NCBI GenBank assembly: GCA_039933775.1
Contig: JBDTNK010000041.1
Location: forward strand, 1-17,075
Length of the DNA: 17,075 bases
DNA from: JBDTNK01 sp039933775
Lineage (GTDB): Bacteria; Chloroflexota; Limnocylindria; QHBO01
Direction of reading: 5' to 3'
Shown: positions 6,948-13,726 of the stretch, in pieces
Layout of the letters: each line of letters opens with the position of its first letter
Position numbering within the stretch: the first letter of the stretch is position 1
The notes under the pieces: generated by a model
Seen by the model: the letters and a program-made list of their open reading frames with translations, nothing else
What the model was told of the DNA's origin: nothing
Database searches by the model: none
Made by a program: the position numbers and the translations under genes

Positions 6948-9020
6948 ATGGACCGATTGGCCCGACGCATCGGGCTTGGCCTGGCGGCCCGCGGCGAGGT
7001 TGACGAGGTCGTCGCCTGGAGCGCGGCGGCGCGTGCGCAGGGGCTCGACTCGGTCTGGGTCCACGACAGCTACTTCGAGCGCGACGCCGTCTCGTACGTC
7101 AGCGCGATCGCCTCCGAGCTGGGCGCCGATGAGTCCGCGGACGGATTCCGCATCGCGCTCGGTGCCGTCAATCCGTTCACGAGGCATCCCGTCGTCCTGG
7201 CCATGACCGGCTCAGCGCTCGACGAGATGGCCCCCGGCCGGATCGTGATGGGCCTGGGCACTGGTCTGCCGCTGCGCCTCAAGCAGATGGGCATTCCCTA
7301 TGCGCCCGATGACGCCGTGGCCGGCGTCTCCAACGCCATGGACCAGATCCGCGCCCTCTGGGCGGGCGAGCGGCTGCCGTCCGCCACCGAAGGGCTGCCG
7401 CCCATTCAACCGATGTTCCCGCCGCCGCACCGCATCCCCCTGGTGATCGCCGCGTACCGCAAGGAGTTCGTCGCGCTGGCCGGCCAGAAGGCCGATGGCT
7501 ACCTGGCGCGGCCGGCGGAGTCGATCGCGTCGCTGCGCGGCATCCTCGGCCGGCTGCGGAGCGCGGTGCAGAGCGCCGGGCGCGATCCGGGGGCGGTGGA
7601 GTCCGCCGGCTACCTTCTCACGCTCGTCGACGAGAGCCGCCGTGAGGCGCTGAACCGCGCCAAGCGCGAGCCGTTTGTGATCTACATGATGAGCGTCCTG
7701 GGCGACGTCTCACTGAAGCGCGCGGGTTTCGAGGCCGAGCTGCGCGACCGGATCGCCGCCGCATGGCGCGCGGAGGAGTTCCACACCGCGGCCGGCCTCA
7801 TCCCCGACGAGCTGCTCGATGCGTTCATGCTCGTCGGCACGCGCGAGCAGGTCGCCGCCGGCGCGCTCGCCTTCCACCTCGACGCGGGGCTCGAGCTGCC
7901 GCTCCTGCAGCCGGTGCTCCAGGAAGAGGCCCAGATTCACGCCCTCCTCGATGCGGCCGCGCTCTACGCGCGCCTGCCGGAAGCAGCGGCCGAGCGCTGG
8001 GGCAGCTTCGACGACGAGCGGATCGCCGCGGCCGCGGCGGCGGCGGCCGGCAGCCCGGCGCACCGCCCGACACGCTCGCGGCTCGAGGACGACCCGCAGC
8101 TGGGCGTCGGGGAGCGGCTGCGACGGCGCTCCGGCGCGGTCTGGGAGGTGCTGCGGCCGTTCTCGTTCACCGCTTCGATCACGCCGGTCGCGGCCGGCGG
8201 GGCGCTGGCCTGGGCCCACGGCCTGTTCGACGGCGGCCTCTTCCTGCTGGCGCTCGTCGCTGCGGTGCTGCTGCACATCGGGACCAACGTCATCAACGAG
8301 ATCTACGACATCCGCAAGGGGATCGACACGATCACCTCCCCGCGCGCCAGCCACGCCATCCTCAAGGGCCGCATCACCGAGCGTCGCGCGTTCGGCGTGG
8401 CCTTTTCCGCCTTCGCGGCGGCTGCCGCCATCGGCGTGGCGCTCATCGCGTTTCGTGGCTGGCCGATCGCGGTGCTCGGCGTCATCGGTCTGGCGGGAGG
8501 CTACTTCTACACGGCACCGCCGTTCCAGTACAAGTTCCGGGCGCTGGGGGTGCCGCTCGTCTTCGCGCAGATGGGGCCGCTGATGACGGTCGGGACGTAT
8601 TACGCGGTGACCGGCATTGTCAGCCTCGATGCGCTGGTGCTGTCGGTGCCCATCGGCCTGCTGGTGGCAGCCATCCTTCACGGCAACGAGTGGCGTGATA
8701 TCGGCGAGGACACCCGTGCCGGGATCGCGACACTCTCCTCGCAGCTCGGCAAGGAACTGGCGCACTACGGCTACCTGGCGCTGACGCTGGGCGCGTACAT
8801 GGTGCTGGGGCTGACCGTCGCCGCGGGCTGGCTGCCGGCCACGACGCTCGTCGCGATTCTCTCGCTGCCGTACCTGGTCGTCGTGCTGCGCGCGGCGGAG
8901 CTGGGCGCGACCGGCCAGGCGCGCGCCATCGCGATGATCGACCTCCAGACCGCGCGCCTGCACATGATCTTCGGGGCGCTCCTCGTCGCCGGCGTCCTGC
9001 TCAGCCGCCTCGCGGCATGA
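6948..9020 (+). CDS. Fusion of luciferase-like (LLM class, probably F420-dependent) oxidoreductase and UbiA/MenA-like prenyltransferase
   Basis: One 690-aa reading frame with two domains. Residues 5-345 are a luciferase-like TIM-barrel oxidoreductase: ARGEVDEVVAWSAAARAQGL, DSVWVHDSYF (34-43), ALGAVNPFTRHPVVLAM (70-86), ALDEMAPGRIVMGLGTG (90-106), IPLVIAAYRKEFVALAGQKADGYL (163-186). This is the arrangement of F420-dependent reductases and dehydrogenases. After an Ala-rich linker (357-368), residues 397-690 form a UbiA-superfamily membrane prenyltransferase with about eight helices. Its first Asp motif is NEIYDIRKGID (450-460; MenA has ND in place of NE), then SPRASHAILKGRI (464-476), and the second motif is NEWRDIGEDTRAG (580-592), close to MenA. 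Expected reaction: transfer of a polyprenyl chain to an aromatic acceptor, coupled to a hydride transfer by the first domain. The substrate is unknown. No stop, start or frameshift separates the domains. The ATG at 6948 is chosen because TACCCT lies six bases upstream and the luciferase fold begins at once. Confidence 0.88.
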   Translation: MDRLARRIGLGLAARGEVDEVVAWSAAARAQGLDSVWVHDSYFERDAVSYVSAIASELGADESADGFRIALGAVNPFTRHPVVLAMTGSALDEMAPGRIVMGLGTGLPLRLKQMGIPYAPDDAVAGVSNAMDQIRALWAGERLPSATEGLPPIQPMFPPPHRIPLVIAAYRKEFVALAGQKADGYLARPAESIASLRGILGRLRSAVQSAGRDPGAVESAGYLLTLVDESRREALNRAKREPFVIYMMSVLGDVSLKRAGFEAELRDRIAAAWRAEEFHTAAGLIPDELLDAFMLVGTREQVAAGALAFHLDAGLELPLLQPVLQEEAQIHALLDAAALYARLPEAAAERWGSFDDERIAAAAAAAAGSPAHRPTRSRLEDDPQLGVGERLRRRSGAVWEVLRPFSFTASITPVAAGGALAWAHGLFDGGLFLLALVAAVLLHIGTNVINEIYDIRKGIDTITSPRASHAILKGRITERRAFGVAFSAFAAAAAIGVALIAFRGWPIAVLGVIGLAGGYFYTAPPFQYKFRALGVPLVFAQMGPLMTVGTYYAVTGIVSLDALVLSVPIGLLVAAILHGNEWRDIGEDTRAGIATLSSQLGKELAHYGYLALTLGAYMVLGLTVAAGWLPATTLVAILSLPYLVVVLRAAELGATGQARAIAMIDLQTARLHMIFGALLVAGVLLSRLAA

Positions 9021-9670
9021 GCTCACGCGTTCCGGGGCATTTCGCGCTCGGCGTCGGCCTGGGCGCGGCGCAGGCCCTCTTCGCGTTCACCTTCCGCGGC
9101 CCGCGGCCGCAGTTCTGGCAGCGCATGACGCTCACCGGCCTGTCGCTCGGGTCGTTCGCGCTGCTCACCTCGGGGGAGGCGCGGCGCGTGCGCATCGGTC
9201 CACGGGAGGTCGCGCTGGGGCTCGCCTCGGCTGGCGTGCAGTACGTCACCTTCCAGGTCGGTGACCGGATGGCGCGCCGCATCATGCCGGCAGGCGACCG
9301 CGAGATCGCCGATATCTACCAGCTCCGCACGTTGCGTCCGCGTGTCGAGATCGGCGCTCGGCTGGCGCTGATCATCGGTCCGGCCGAGGAGATCTTCTGG
9401 CGCGGTGCGCTCCAGGCGGGGTTCATGCGCTGGCTGGGCCGATGGCCGGGCACCGCGGCCGCGACCGCTTCCTACGGCGGCGTGCACCTGGTTACCGGCA
9501 ATCTCACCCTGACCGGCGCCGCAGCTGTCGGCGGCGCACATTGGGCGCTGCTCTACGCGGCGGGCGTGCCGTTGGGAGCGTTGATCGTGTCCCATGCACT
9601 GTGGGACGTCTGGATCTTTCTCCTGCAGCCAACCGTGGACCTGCCAGTTAGTGCCGGTTCACCAGGCTGA
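9017..9670 (+). CDS. CPBP (CAAX/bacteriocin-processing) family intramembrane metalloprotease-like protein
   Basis: 217 aa, starting inside the stop of the fusion gene (ATGA overlap), so co-translated with it. The family motifs are present: GPAEEIFWRG (121-130, Glu124-Glu125 and Arg129), a His in YGGVHLVTGN (His157) and HALWD (His193, Asp197), which make up the expected metal-binding and catalytic set. Hydrophobic segments lie near 9-26, 37-51, 63-79, 112-122, 145-160, 167-185 and 187-204. Known relatives include prenyl-protein (CAAX) endopeptidases and bacterial membrane proteases of mostly unknown substrate. Its coupling to a prenyltransferase domain is suggestive, but the prenyltransferase belongs to the lipid/quinone (UbiA) class and not to protein prenylation, so a shared pathway is only inferred. 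It could also act as a protease that matures or protects the fusion enzyme. Confidence 0.85.
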   Translation: MSSRVPGHFALGVGLGAAQALFAFTFRGPRPQFWQRMTLTGLSLGSFALLTSGEARRVRIGPREVALGLASAGVQYVTFQVGDRMARRIMPAGDREIADIYQLRTLRPRVEIGARLALIIGPAEEIFWRGALQAGFMRWLGRWPGTAAATASYGGVHLVTGNLTLTGAAAVGGAHWALLYAAGVPLGALIVSHALWDVWIFLLQPTVDLPVSAGSPG

Positions 9671-9867
9671 ACCCGATCACATGTTCGCGCCACCGACGCA
9701 CCTGATCTGAAAGGCGGAGCTCACGGCGACATCGGTCCTGTCGAGCGTTCACGTGGTGTGCATCTGACTGGAAAGTCGGGCACGAGCGGCCCGGGGCTGC
9801 CGACGCGGCCCGCGTTGAGCGATATAGCGTTAGTGAGATAACCGCTGACATGAGAGCCCCATCCGTC
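9671..9867. other. Convergent intergenic interval, nothing definite
   Basis: 197 bases between two genes that end towards each other. No gene, no strong hairpin followed by a T-tract, and no tRNA fold was found. A short AT-richer patch occurs at about 9818-9843. Both transcripts must end here or run into each other. Confidence 0.4.
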
Positions 9868-11265
9868 CTAGCGAGGATCGCCGCTTAGCAGAGCTGCGGC
9901 GCGATCGCGGTCCGCGTCGGTCTCGAAGGCGAGCATGACGTCGTTGCCGAACCAGTGCAGGGCCAGCGACGGCTTGCGGCCGTGGACGTGAACGAGGTCG
10001 CCGCGCTCAATGGCGCTGACTTCGCGGAGCGCGCGCGTGATCACGCTGCGGATCGGGCCATCAGGACCGTCGAGCTGCAGCTCGACGGTGGTCCGCCCGG
10101 GAGCGGCGCTCAGACGCCCCGGCACACGGTCGACATCGATCGGTCCGCCGCCGGCCTGGCTCAGCCGCCCGCTGGCGACGACGTCCAGGGCACCAGTCGG
10201 GATGCCGGCAGCGGGATCGACTGCGGCCACGGCATCGGGCACGGCATCGGCATCGGTCAACCGGAAGATCGGATACCCCACGCGACGCCCGGCGAGCAGC
10301 ACAAGCGCGAAGGCGAGGAGCAGCAGCGGCGCGACCCACGGGCGGTCGAGCGGCAGGTCGGGATCGCGGTCGATCCATGCGGTGCGCAGCTCGCGGCCCC
10401 AGGCGCCCAGGATCGAGCCGGGCGGCGCGGCGAAGAGCGCGTCGAGCGGATCACGGTCGGTCACCTGCGTGCCGAAGACGCGCATCGGCACCAGGGCGGC
10501 CGGATAGGCGTTGCGCACGACGAGCGGCGCCCCGGAGCCTGCGTCGAAGGCGAGGTGATCGAAGTGCGCCCGGCCGCCGGCGAGCGCCGCGATCTCGCAC
10601 GGCTCGTCCGCGCTCGAGCCACAGCCGGGCACGGCAACCGAGCCGAAGCGAAGGCGAACCCGCACGATCGTGCCCGGCTCGTGCGCCCCGATCTCGGAGA
10701 CGGTGATCTCGGTCGCGTCGCCGGCCCCGGGATCCTCGCGCAGATAGCGACCGCCGAGTGACCCCGCATCCACCGAGGCGCCGCGCGCGGCCAGCGCAGT
10801 CGCGTCGAACGCCAGGCGATCTGGATCCTCCACGATCACGCCGGTCACGTCGCGCGTCGTGAGCTCCTGCGGCGTGACGTCGCTGCGCACCACGACCACG
10901 TCGCGCCGCGCGGCGCTGTCGCGCACGAAGTAGTAGCGCATCGGCGTCCCATCCTCGCGCGGCGGCCCGGGAACCGGGGGCAGCTGAGCGACACCGGAGA
11001 GCTCGACGAGTGTGATCGACGGCCCGGTGACGCGATCCACCAGCTCCTTGGCGGAGCTGCGGTGGATGATCAGCTCCAGGCCCGCGAAGACGAGCGGCAC
11101 GATCGCCAGCAGCAGCAGGATTCCGATCACCACGGGCACCGCCGGCGACGAGGCACGCTCCAGCCTGCCACGCGGCGGCCGCCGGCCCAGCGCAGTGGCG
11201 ATGACCCAATCGACGCCGGCCGGTAGCGCCCCGAGCAACGCCTGGGCTCGACTCAGCACGCACAC
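9868..11265 (-). CDS. Uncharacterised two-TM membrane protein, 465 aa (paralogue of the protein at 12757-13674)
   Basis: I do not recognise a named family. The layout is: N-terminal cytosolic stretch (1-41), TM1 (about 42-66), a large extracytoplasmic domain (67-308) with two Cys (215, 223), TM2 (about 309-326) ending in GRRVGYPIF (326-334), and a 130-residue cytosolic C-terminal domain. The first part of the outer domain (84-160; beta-rich, VRSDVTPQELTTRDVTGVIV) could be OB-like. The TM2-GYPIF segment and the tail ending TDADRDRAAALL match the protein at 12757-13674 in order and spacing, so the two are probably paralogues. The start is GTG at 11265, with AGGGA nine bases upstream; GTG at 11259 is also possible. 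The frame upstream is open but antisense-like and overlaps the lectin gene. It lies 43 bases after the lectin gene and is probably in its operon. Confidence 0.75.
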   Translation of the reverse strand: MCVLSRAQALLGALPAGVDWVIATALGRRPPRGRLERASSPAVPVVIGILLLLAIVPLVFAGLELIIHRSSAKELVDRVTGPSITLVELSGVAQLPPVPGPPREDGTPMRYYFVRDSAARRDVVVVRSDVTPQELTTRDVTGVIVEDPDRLAFDATALAARGASVDAGSLGGRYLREDPGAGDATEITVSEIGAHEPGTIVRVRLRFGSVAVPGCGSSADEPCEIAALAGGRAHFDHLAFDAGSGAPLVVRNAYPAALVPMRVFGTQVTDRDPLDALFAAPPGSILGAWGRELRTAWIDRDPDLPLDRPWVAPLLLLAFALVLLAGRRVGYPIFRLTDADAVPDAVAAVDPAAGIPTGALDVVASGRLSQAGGGPIDVDRVPGRLSAAPGRTTVELQLDGPDGPIRSVITRALREVSAIERGDLVHVHGRKPSLALHWFGNDVMLAFETDADRDRAAALLSGDPR

Positions 11266-11308
11266 CCCGAGCGGTCCCTGCGGCCCGCCACGCCCTCGCC
11301 GCTGCGCC

Positions 11309-11728
11309 CTACGCGAAGGACCACGTGCCGTCCTCCCACCAGCCGCGCACGAGGTCGCCGTCCTCGCCGCGGCCGAACACATCGATCCGTCCGGGCTGCA
11401 TGGCGCTGGCGGTCGGGTCCGAGGTGAGCCGCACGCCGAGCGACTCCCAGGGCTGCCATCCAGCCGGCACGTACCAGCAGTGCTGGAGCATGCCGTCGCG
11501 GCCATGCGCGAAGCAGTCGATGCGGTCAGGGCCCCACGAGCATGCGGCCGGGTCGCCGATCAACGAGCCGCCCAGCGACTCCCACGGGTGCCACGCCGCA
11601 CCGTCCCAATACCGGTTCCAGAGCTGGCCGTCGGCGAAGATCGCGAAGACCTGCTGCTCGTTCGCGCTCCACGAAGTGACCGCCGGCGCCGAAGCCAGTT
11701 GACCGCCAAGTGATTCCAGGGAGCCCAT
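11309..11728 (-). CDS. PLL-like lectin repeat protein, three repeats, 139 aa
   Basis: The whole protein is three 45-residue repeats starting at residues 4, 49 and 94. Each begins with (W/L)ESLGG-like text, contains a central I/V-D/F-x-F-A/G-x-G/D-x-D-G strand pair (QVFAIFADGQLWNRYWDG, RIDCFAHGRDGMLQHCWY, RIDVFGRGEDGDLVRGWW) and ends with G-x-W. This is the repeat of PLL-type (Photorhabdus fucose-binding lectin, DUF346-like) beta-propellers, which normally have about seven blades. With three, the protein must either oligomerise to close a propeller or be a remnant. No signal peptide is seen. The ATG at 11728 has a good ribosome binding site, GAGGA (11740-11736), seven bases upstream. It starts only 18 bases from the divergent aldo/keto reductase gene, so its promoter would lie inside that gene. 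Confidence 0.7.
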   Translation of the reverse strand: MGSLESLGGQLASAPAVTSWSANEQQVFAIFADGQLWNRYWDGAAWHPWESLGGSLIGDPAACSWGPDRIDCFAHGRDGMLQHCWYVPAGWQPWESLGVRLTSDPTASAMQPGRIDVFGRGEDGDLVRGWWEDGTWSFA

Positions 11729-11733
11729 CCGCG

Positions 11734-11740
11734 TATCCTC
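11734..11740. promoter_or_regulatory. Overlapping elements: -10 box (TATCCT, + strand) and ribosome binding site (GAGGATA, - strand)
   Basis: On the plus strand TATCCT (11734-11739) ends seven bases before the ATG of the aldo/keto reductase gene at 11747, fitting a leaderless start. On the minus strand the same bases read GAGGATA, a Shine-Dalgarno placed seven bases before the lectin ATG at 11728. No good -35 is seen for the plus-strand box. Confidence 0.5.
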
Positions 11741-11746
11741 GAAAGC

Positions 11747-12760
11747 ATGGTTGTGCCGCGCGACATCATCGGTCAGCCGATGGAGTGGCGCCACCTCGGT
11801 CGCACCGGTCTGCGCGTGACCCGCATCGGACTGGGGCTGGCCGCCCTCGGCCGCCCCGGCTACGTCAACCTGGGCCACGCCACCGACCTTCCCCAGGAAA
11901 CCGATGTCGCCGCCATGCGCCAGTACACCGCCACGGTGCTCGACAGCGCACGGGAGGCGGGGATCCGCTACCTCGATGCTGCGCGTAGCTATGGCCGCGC
12001 GGAGGAGTTCCTGGGCGCCTGGCTGGCGCGGCGGCGCATCTCGCCGGAGGAGTTCACGGTCGGCACCAAGTGGGGCTACACGTATACCGCAGGCTGGCAG
12101 GTCGATGCCGAGATGCACGAGGTCAAGGACCACTCCCTCGGAACGCTGCGCCGGCAGTGGAGCGAGTCGCAGGCACTCCTCGATGGCCACGTCGACCTGC
12201 TCCAGGTCCATTCCGCCACCCTCGATTCGGGAATCCTGGACGACGCCGCGGTGCTCGACGCGCTCGTCGCACTTCGCTCGGGCGGAGCGGTGCGCGCGAT
12301 CGGCCTCACCCTGTCGGGCATCGGCCAGGCCGTCACGCTGCGACGCGCTCTGACCCTTGAGCGGAATGGAGCGCCCGTCTTCGACACGGTGCAGGCGACG
12401 TGGAATGCGCTCGAGCCGTCGATCGGTCCGTTGCTGGCACAGGCCCACGACGCGGGGATGGGCGTGATCGTGAAAGAGGCGCTCGCCAACGCACGCCTCG
12501 TGCGCGGCGATGCGGCGGACGCGCTCCGTCCCCACGCCGCTCGATTGCGCTGCGGGACTGATGCGCTGGCTTTGGCCTGGGCCCTTGCGCAGCCCTGGGC
12601 GGACGTCGTCCTTTCGGGGGCGGCGACGGTCGACCAGGTCCGCTCGAACGTGGCGGCACTGTCCGTACGCCTCGACGACCCAGCGCGCGCCGCGCTCGCC
12701 GGGCTCGGGGAGCCGGCCCACGCCTACTGGCAGCGCCGCGCCGAGCTCACCTGGAACTAG
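11747..12760 (+). CDS. Aldo/keto reductase
   Basis: 337 aa, single-domain TIM barrel that reduces aldehydes or ketones with NADPH, in the cytosol. Catalytic tetrad visible: Asp77 (YLDAARSYG), Tyr82, Lys108 (VGTKWGY) and His155 (LLQVHS). The start MEWRHLGRTGLRVTRIGLG is typical of the family. The C-terminal region has LSGAATVDQVRSNVAAL (the cofactor phosphate-binding part). The ATG at 11747 gives an 11-residue extension before the usual MEWRHLG; I prefer it because TATCCT is seven bases upstream, but 11780 is possible. The pattern LDAARSYG, and not LDTA, resembles the subgroup of short-chain sugar or aldehyde reductases found in soil bacteria; the substrate is not known. Its TAG overlaps the stop of the convergent gene. 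Confidence 0.9.
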   Translation: MVVPRDIIGQPMEWRHLGRTGLRVTRIGLGLAALGRPGYVNLGHATDLPQETDVAAMRQYTATVLDSAREAGIRYLDAARSYGRAEEFLGAWLARRRISPEEFTVGTKWGYTYTAGWQVDAEMHEVKDHSLGTLRRQWSESQALLDGHVDLLQVHSATLDSGILDDAAVLDALVALRSGGAVRAIGLTLSGIGQAVTLRRALTLERNGAPVFDTVQATWNALEPSIGPLLAQAHDAGMGVIVKEALANARLVRGDAADALRPHAARLRCGTDALALAWALAQPWADVVLSGAATVDQVRSNVAALSVRLDDPARAALAGLGEPAHAYWQRRAELTWN

Positions 12761-13674
12761 CGCGGCATCATCGCCGCGAGGCGGTCGCGGTCGGGGGTGC
12801 GCTCGAACAGGAGGATGACCTCGAGGTCGGGCCGGATGACGAGGACCGCCGGCATCGAGCCTTCGCGGCTGTGGACATAGCCGACGACGCCTTCGACCGA
12901 CGGCTCGCCCAGGACGTGTGGCATCGACCGACCGCCGTGGCCGATGAGCGTCAGCAGCACGCGCCGCCCGCCGGCTGGCTCCTCGACGCTGACCGATGCG
13001 GATTGCCGATCACCAAGGTTGAGCCAGCGATTGCCGATGCGCCCGATGACCCGCGCGCCGACCGCCTCGTTCGCCACCAGCCCCCGGGCCAGCACGTTGA
13101 GCTCGCCACCCGGCTCGAAGATCGGGTAGCCGATGCGCGATCCCGCGACGAGGACCCCAGCCACGAGCAGCGGCGGGACCCAGAGCAGTGGATTTGGAAT
13201 TTGGCGCGGAAACGGGGCCGCATCCAGCGCAACGATTCGCCCCGGCACCAGGCCCAGTCCGGCCGCTTCCGGCAGATCGCTTTGCTCGACGATGCCGGTC
13301 AGCATCTGCCGGCCCCCGGTCAGGTCGCCTGCCGCGCGGAGCATGATCGAGCTGCGCGGATCGCCCGGATCCTGGAGTGTCCAGTACCCGGCCGGCAGCA
13401 CGTCTTCCACCACCGGCAGCGCGAGCACCTCGCCCTCGAGGCGGACCCAGGCTCCGAGCTGCGCCTCCCCCGCGGCTATCTGCGAGGCCGAAACCTCGCG
13501 TGGCTGCGGCTGGCGGAGCGTGAGCACGACGGGCACCGCCGCCACGGCCAGCAGCACGACGATGACGAGCCACAGCCGCTGATCGGGTCCGCGCAGCGGA
13601 CCGGGCACGCGTCGCAGCCATCGGTCGACGCGGTAGGCGAGCCAGCCGAGCCAGACGCGGAGGCGGGTGAGCAT
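12757..13674 (-). CDS. Uncharacterised two-TM membrane protein, 305 aa (paralogue of the protein at 9868-11265)
   Basis: No named family recognised. The layout is: basic N-terminus (1-33), TM1 (34-52), extracytoplasmic domain (53-160), TM2 (about 161-178) ending in GSRIGYPIF (178-186), and a cytosolic C-terminal domain (187-305). The outer domain (GAWVRLEGEVLALPVVED, then YWTLQDPGDPRSSIMLRAAG and RQMLTGIVEQ) has the strand pattern of an OB-fold. The TM2-GYPIF unit and the tail ending TPDRDRLAAMM parallel the larger protein at 9868-11265, where the outer domain is about twice as long. The start chosen is ATG at 13674, directly before a basic amphipathic segment and TM1; the open frame further upstream runs under the tryptophanase gene. 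No clear -10 box or strong ribosome binding site is seen. Confidence 0.72.
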   Translation of the reverse strand: MLTRLRVWLGWLAYRVDRWLRRVPGPLRGPDQRLWLVIVVLLAVAAVPVVLTLRQPQPREVSASQIAAGEAQLGAWVRLEGEVLALPVVEDVLPAGYWTLQDPGDPRSSIMLRAAGDLTGGRQMLTGIVEQSDLPEAAGLGLVPGRIVALDAAPFPRQIPNPLLWVPPLLVAGVLVAGSRIGYPIFEPGGELNVLARGLVANEAVGARVIGRIGNRWLNLGDRQSASVSVEEPAGGRRVLLTLIGHGGRSMPHVLGEPSVEGVVGYVHSREGSMPAVLVIRPDLEVILLFERTPDRDRLAAMMPR

Positions 13675-13711
13675 CGGCCCATCATGCACGCCCGCCGCAA
13701 CGGGCAGCGCG

Positions 13712-13717
13712 TACCAT
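13712..13717 (+). promoter_or_regulatory. Candidate -10 box (TACCAT) for the tryptophanase gene
   Basis: TACCAT ends nine bases before the ATG at 13727. The 52-base divergent interval leaves no room for a leader peptide of the TnaC kind. No clear -35 box. Confidence 0.4.
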
Positions 13718-13726
13718 CGGGCAGAC

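Noticed and set aside
7710..9026. 438-aa open frame on the minus strand opposite the fusion gene
   Set aside because: Composition is Arg/Asp/Gln/Gly-rich without any motif, and it mirrors the well-supported plus-strand gene.
11729..12721. N-terminal extension of the lectin frame by 331 residues under the aldo/keto reductase gene
   Set aside because: The extension is Arg/Gly/Ala-rich with no repeats; lectin repeats begin right after the ATG at 11728, which has its own ribosome binding site.
13675..13726. TnaC-like leader peptide upstream of tryptophanase
   Set aside because: Only 52 bases separate the divergent starts, and the likely -10 box is nine bases from the ATG.
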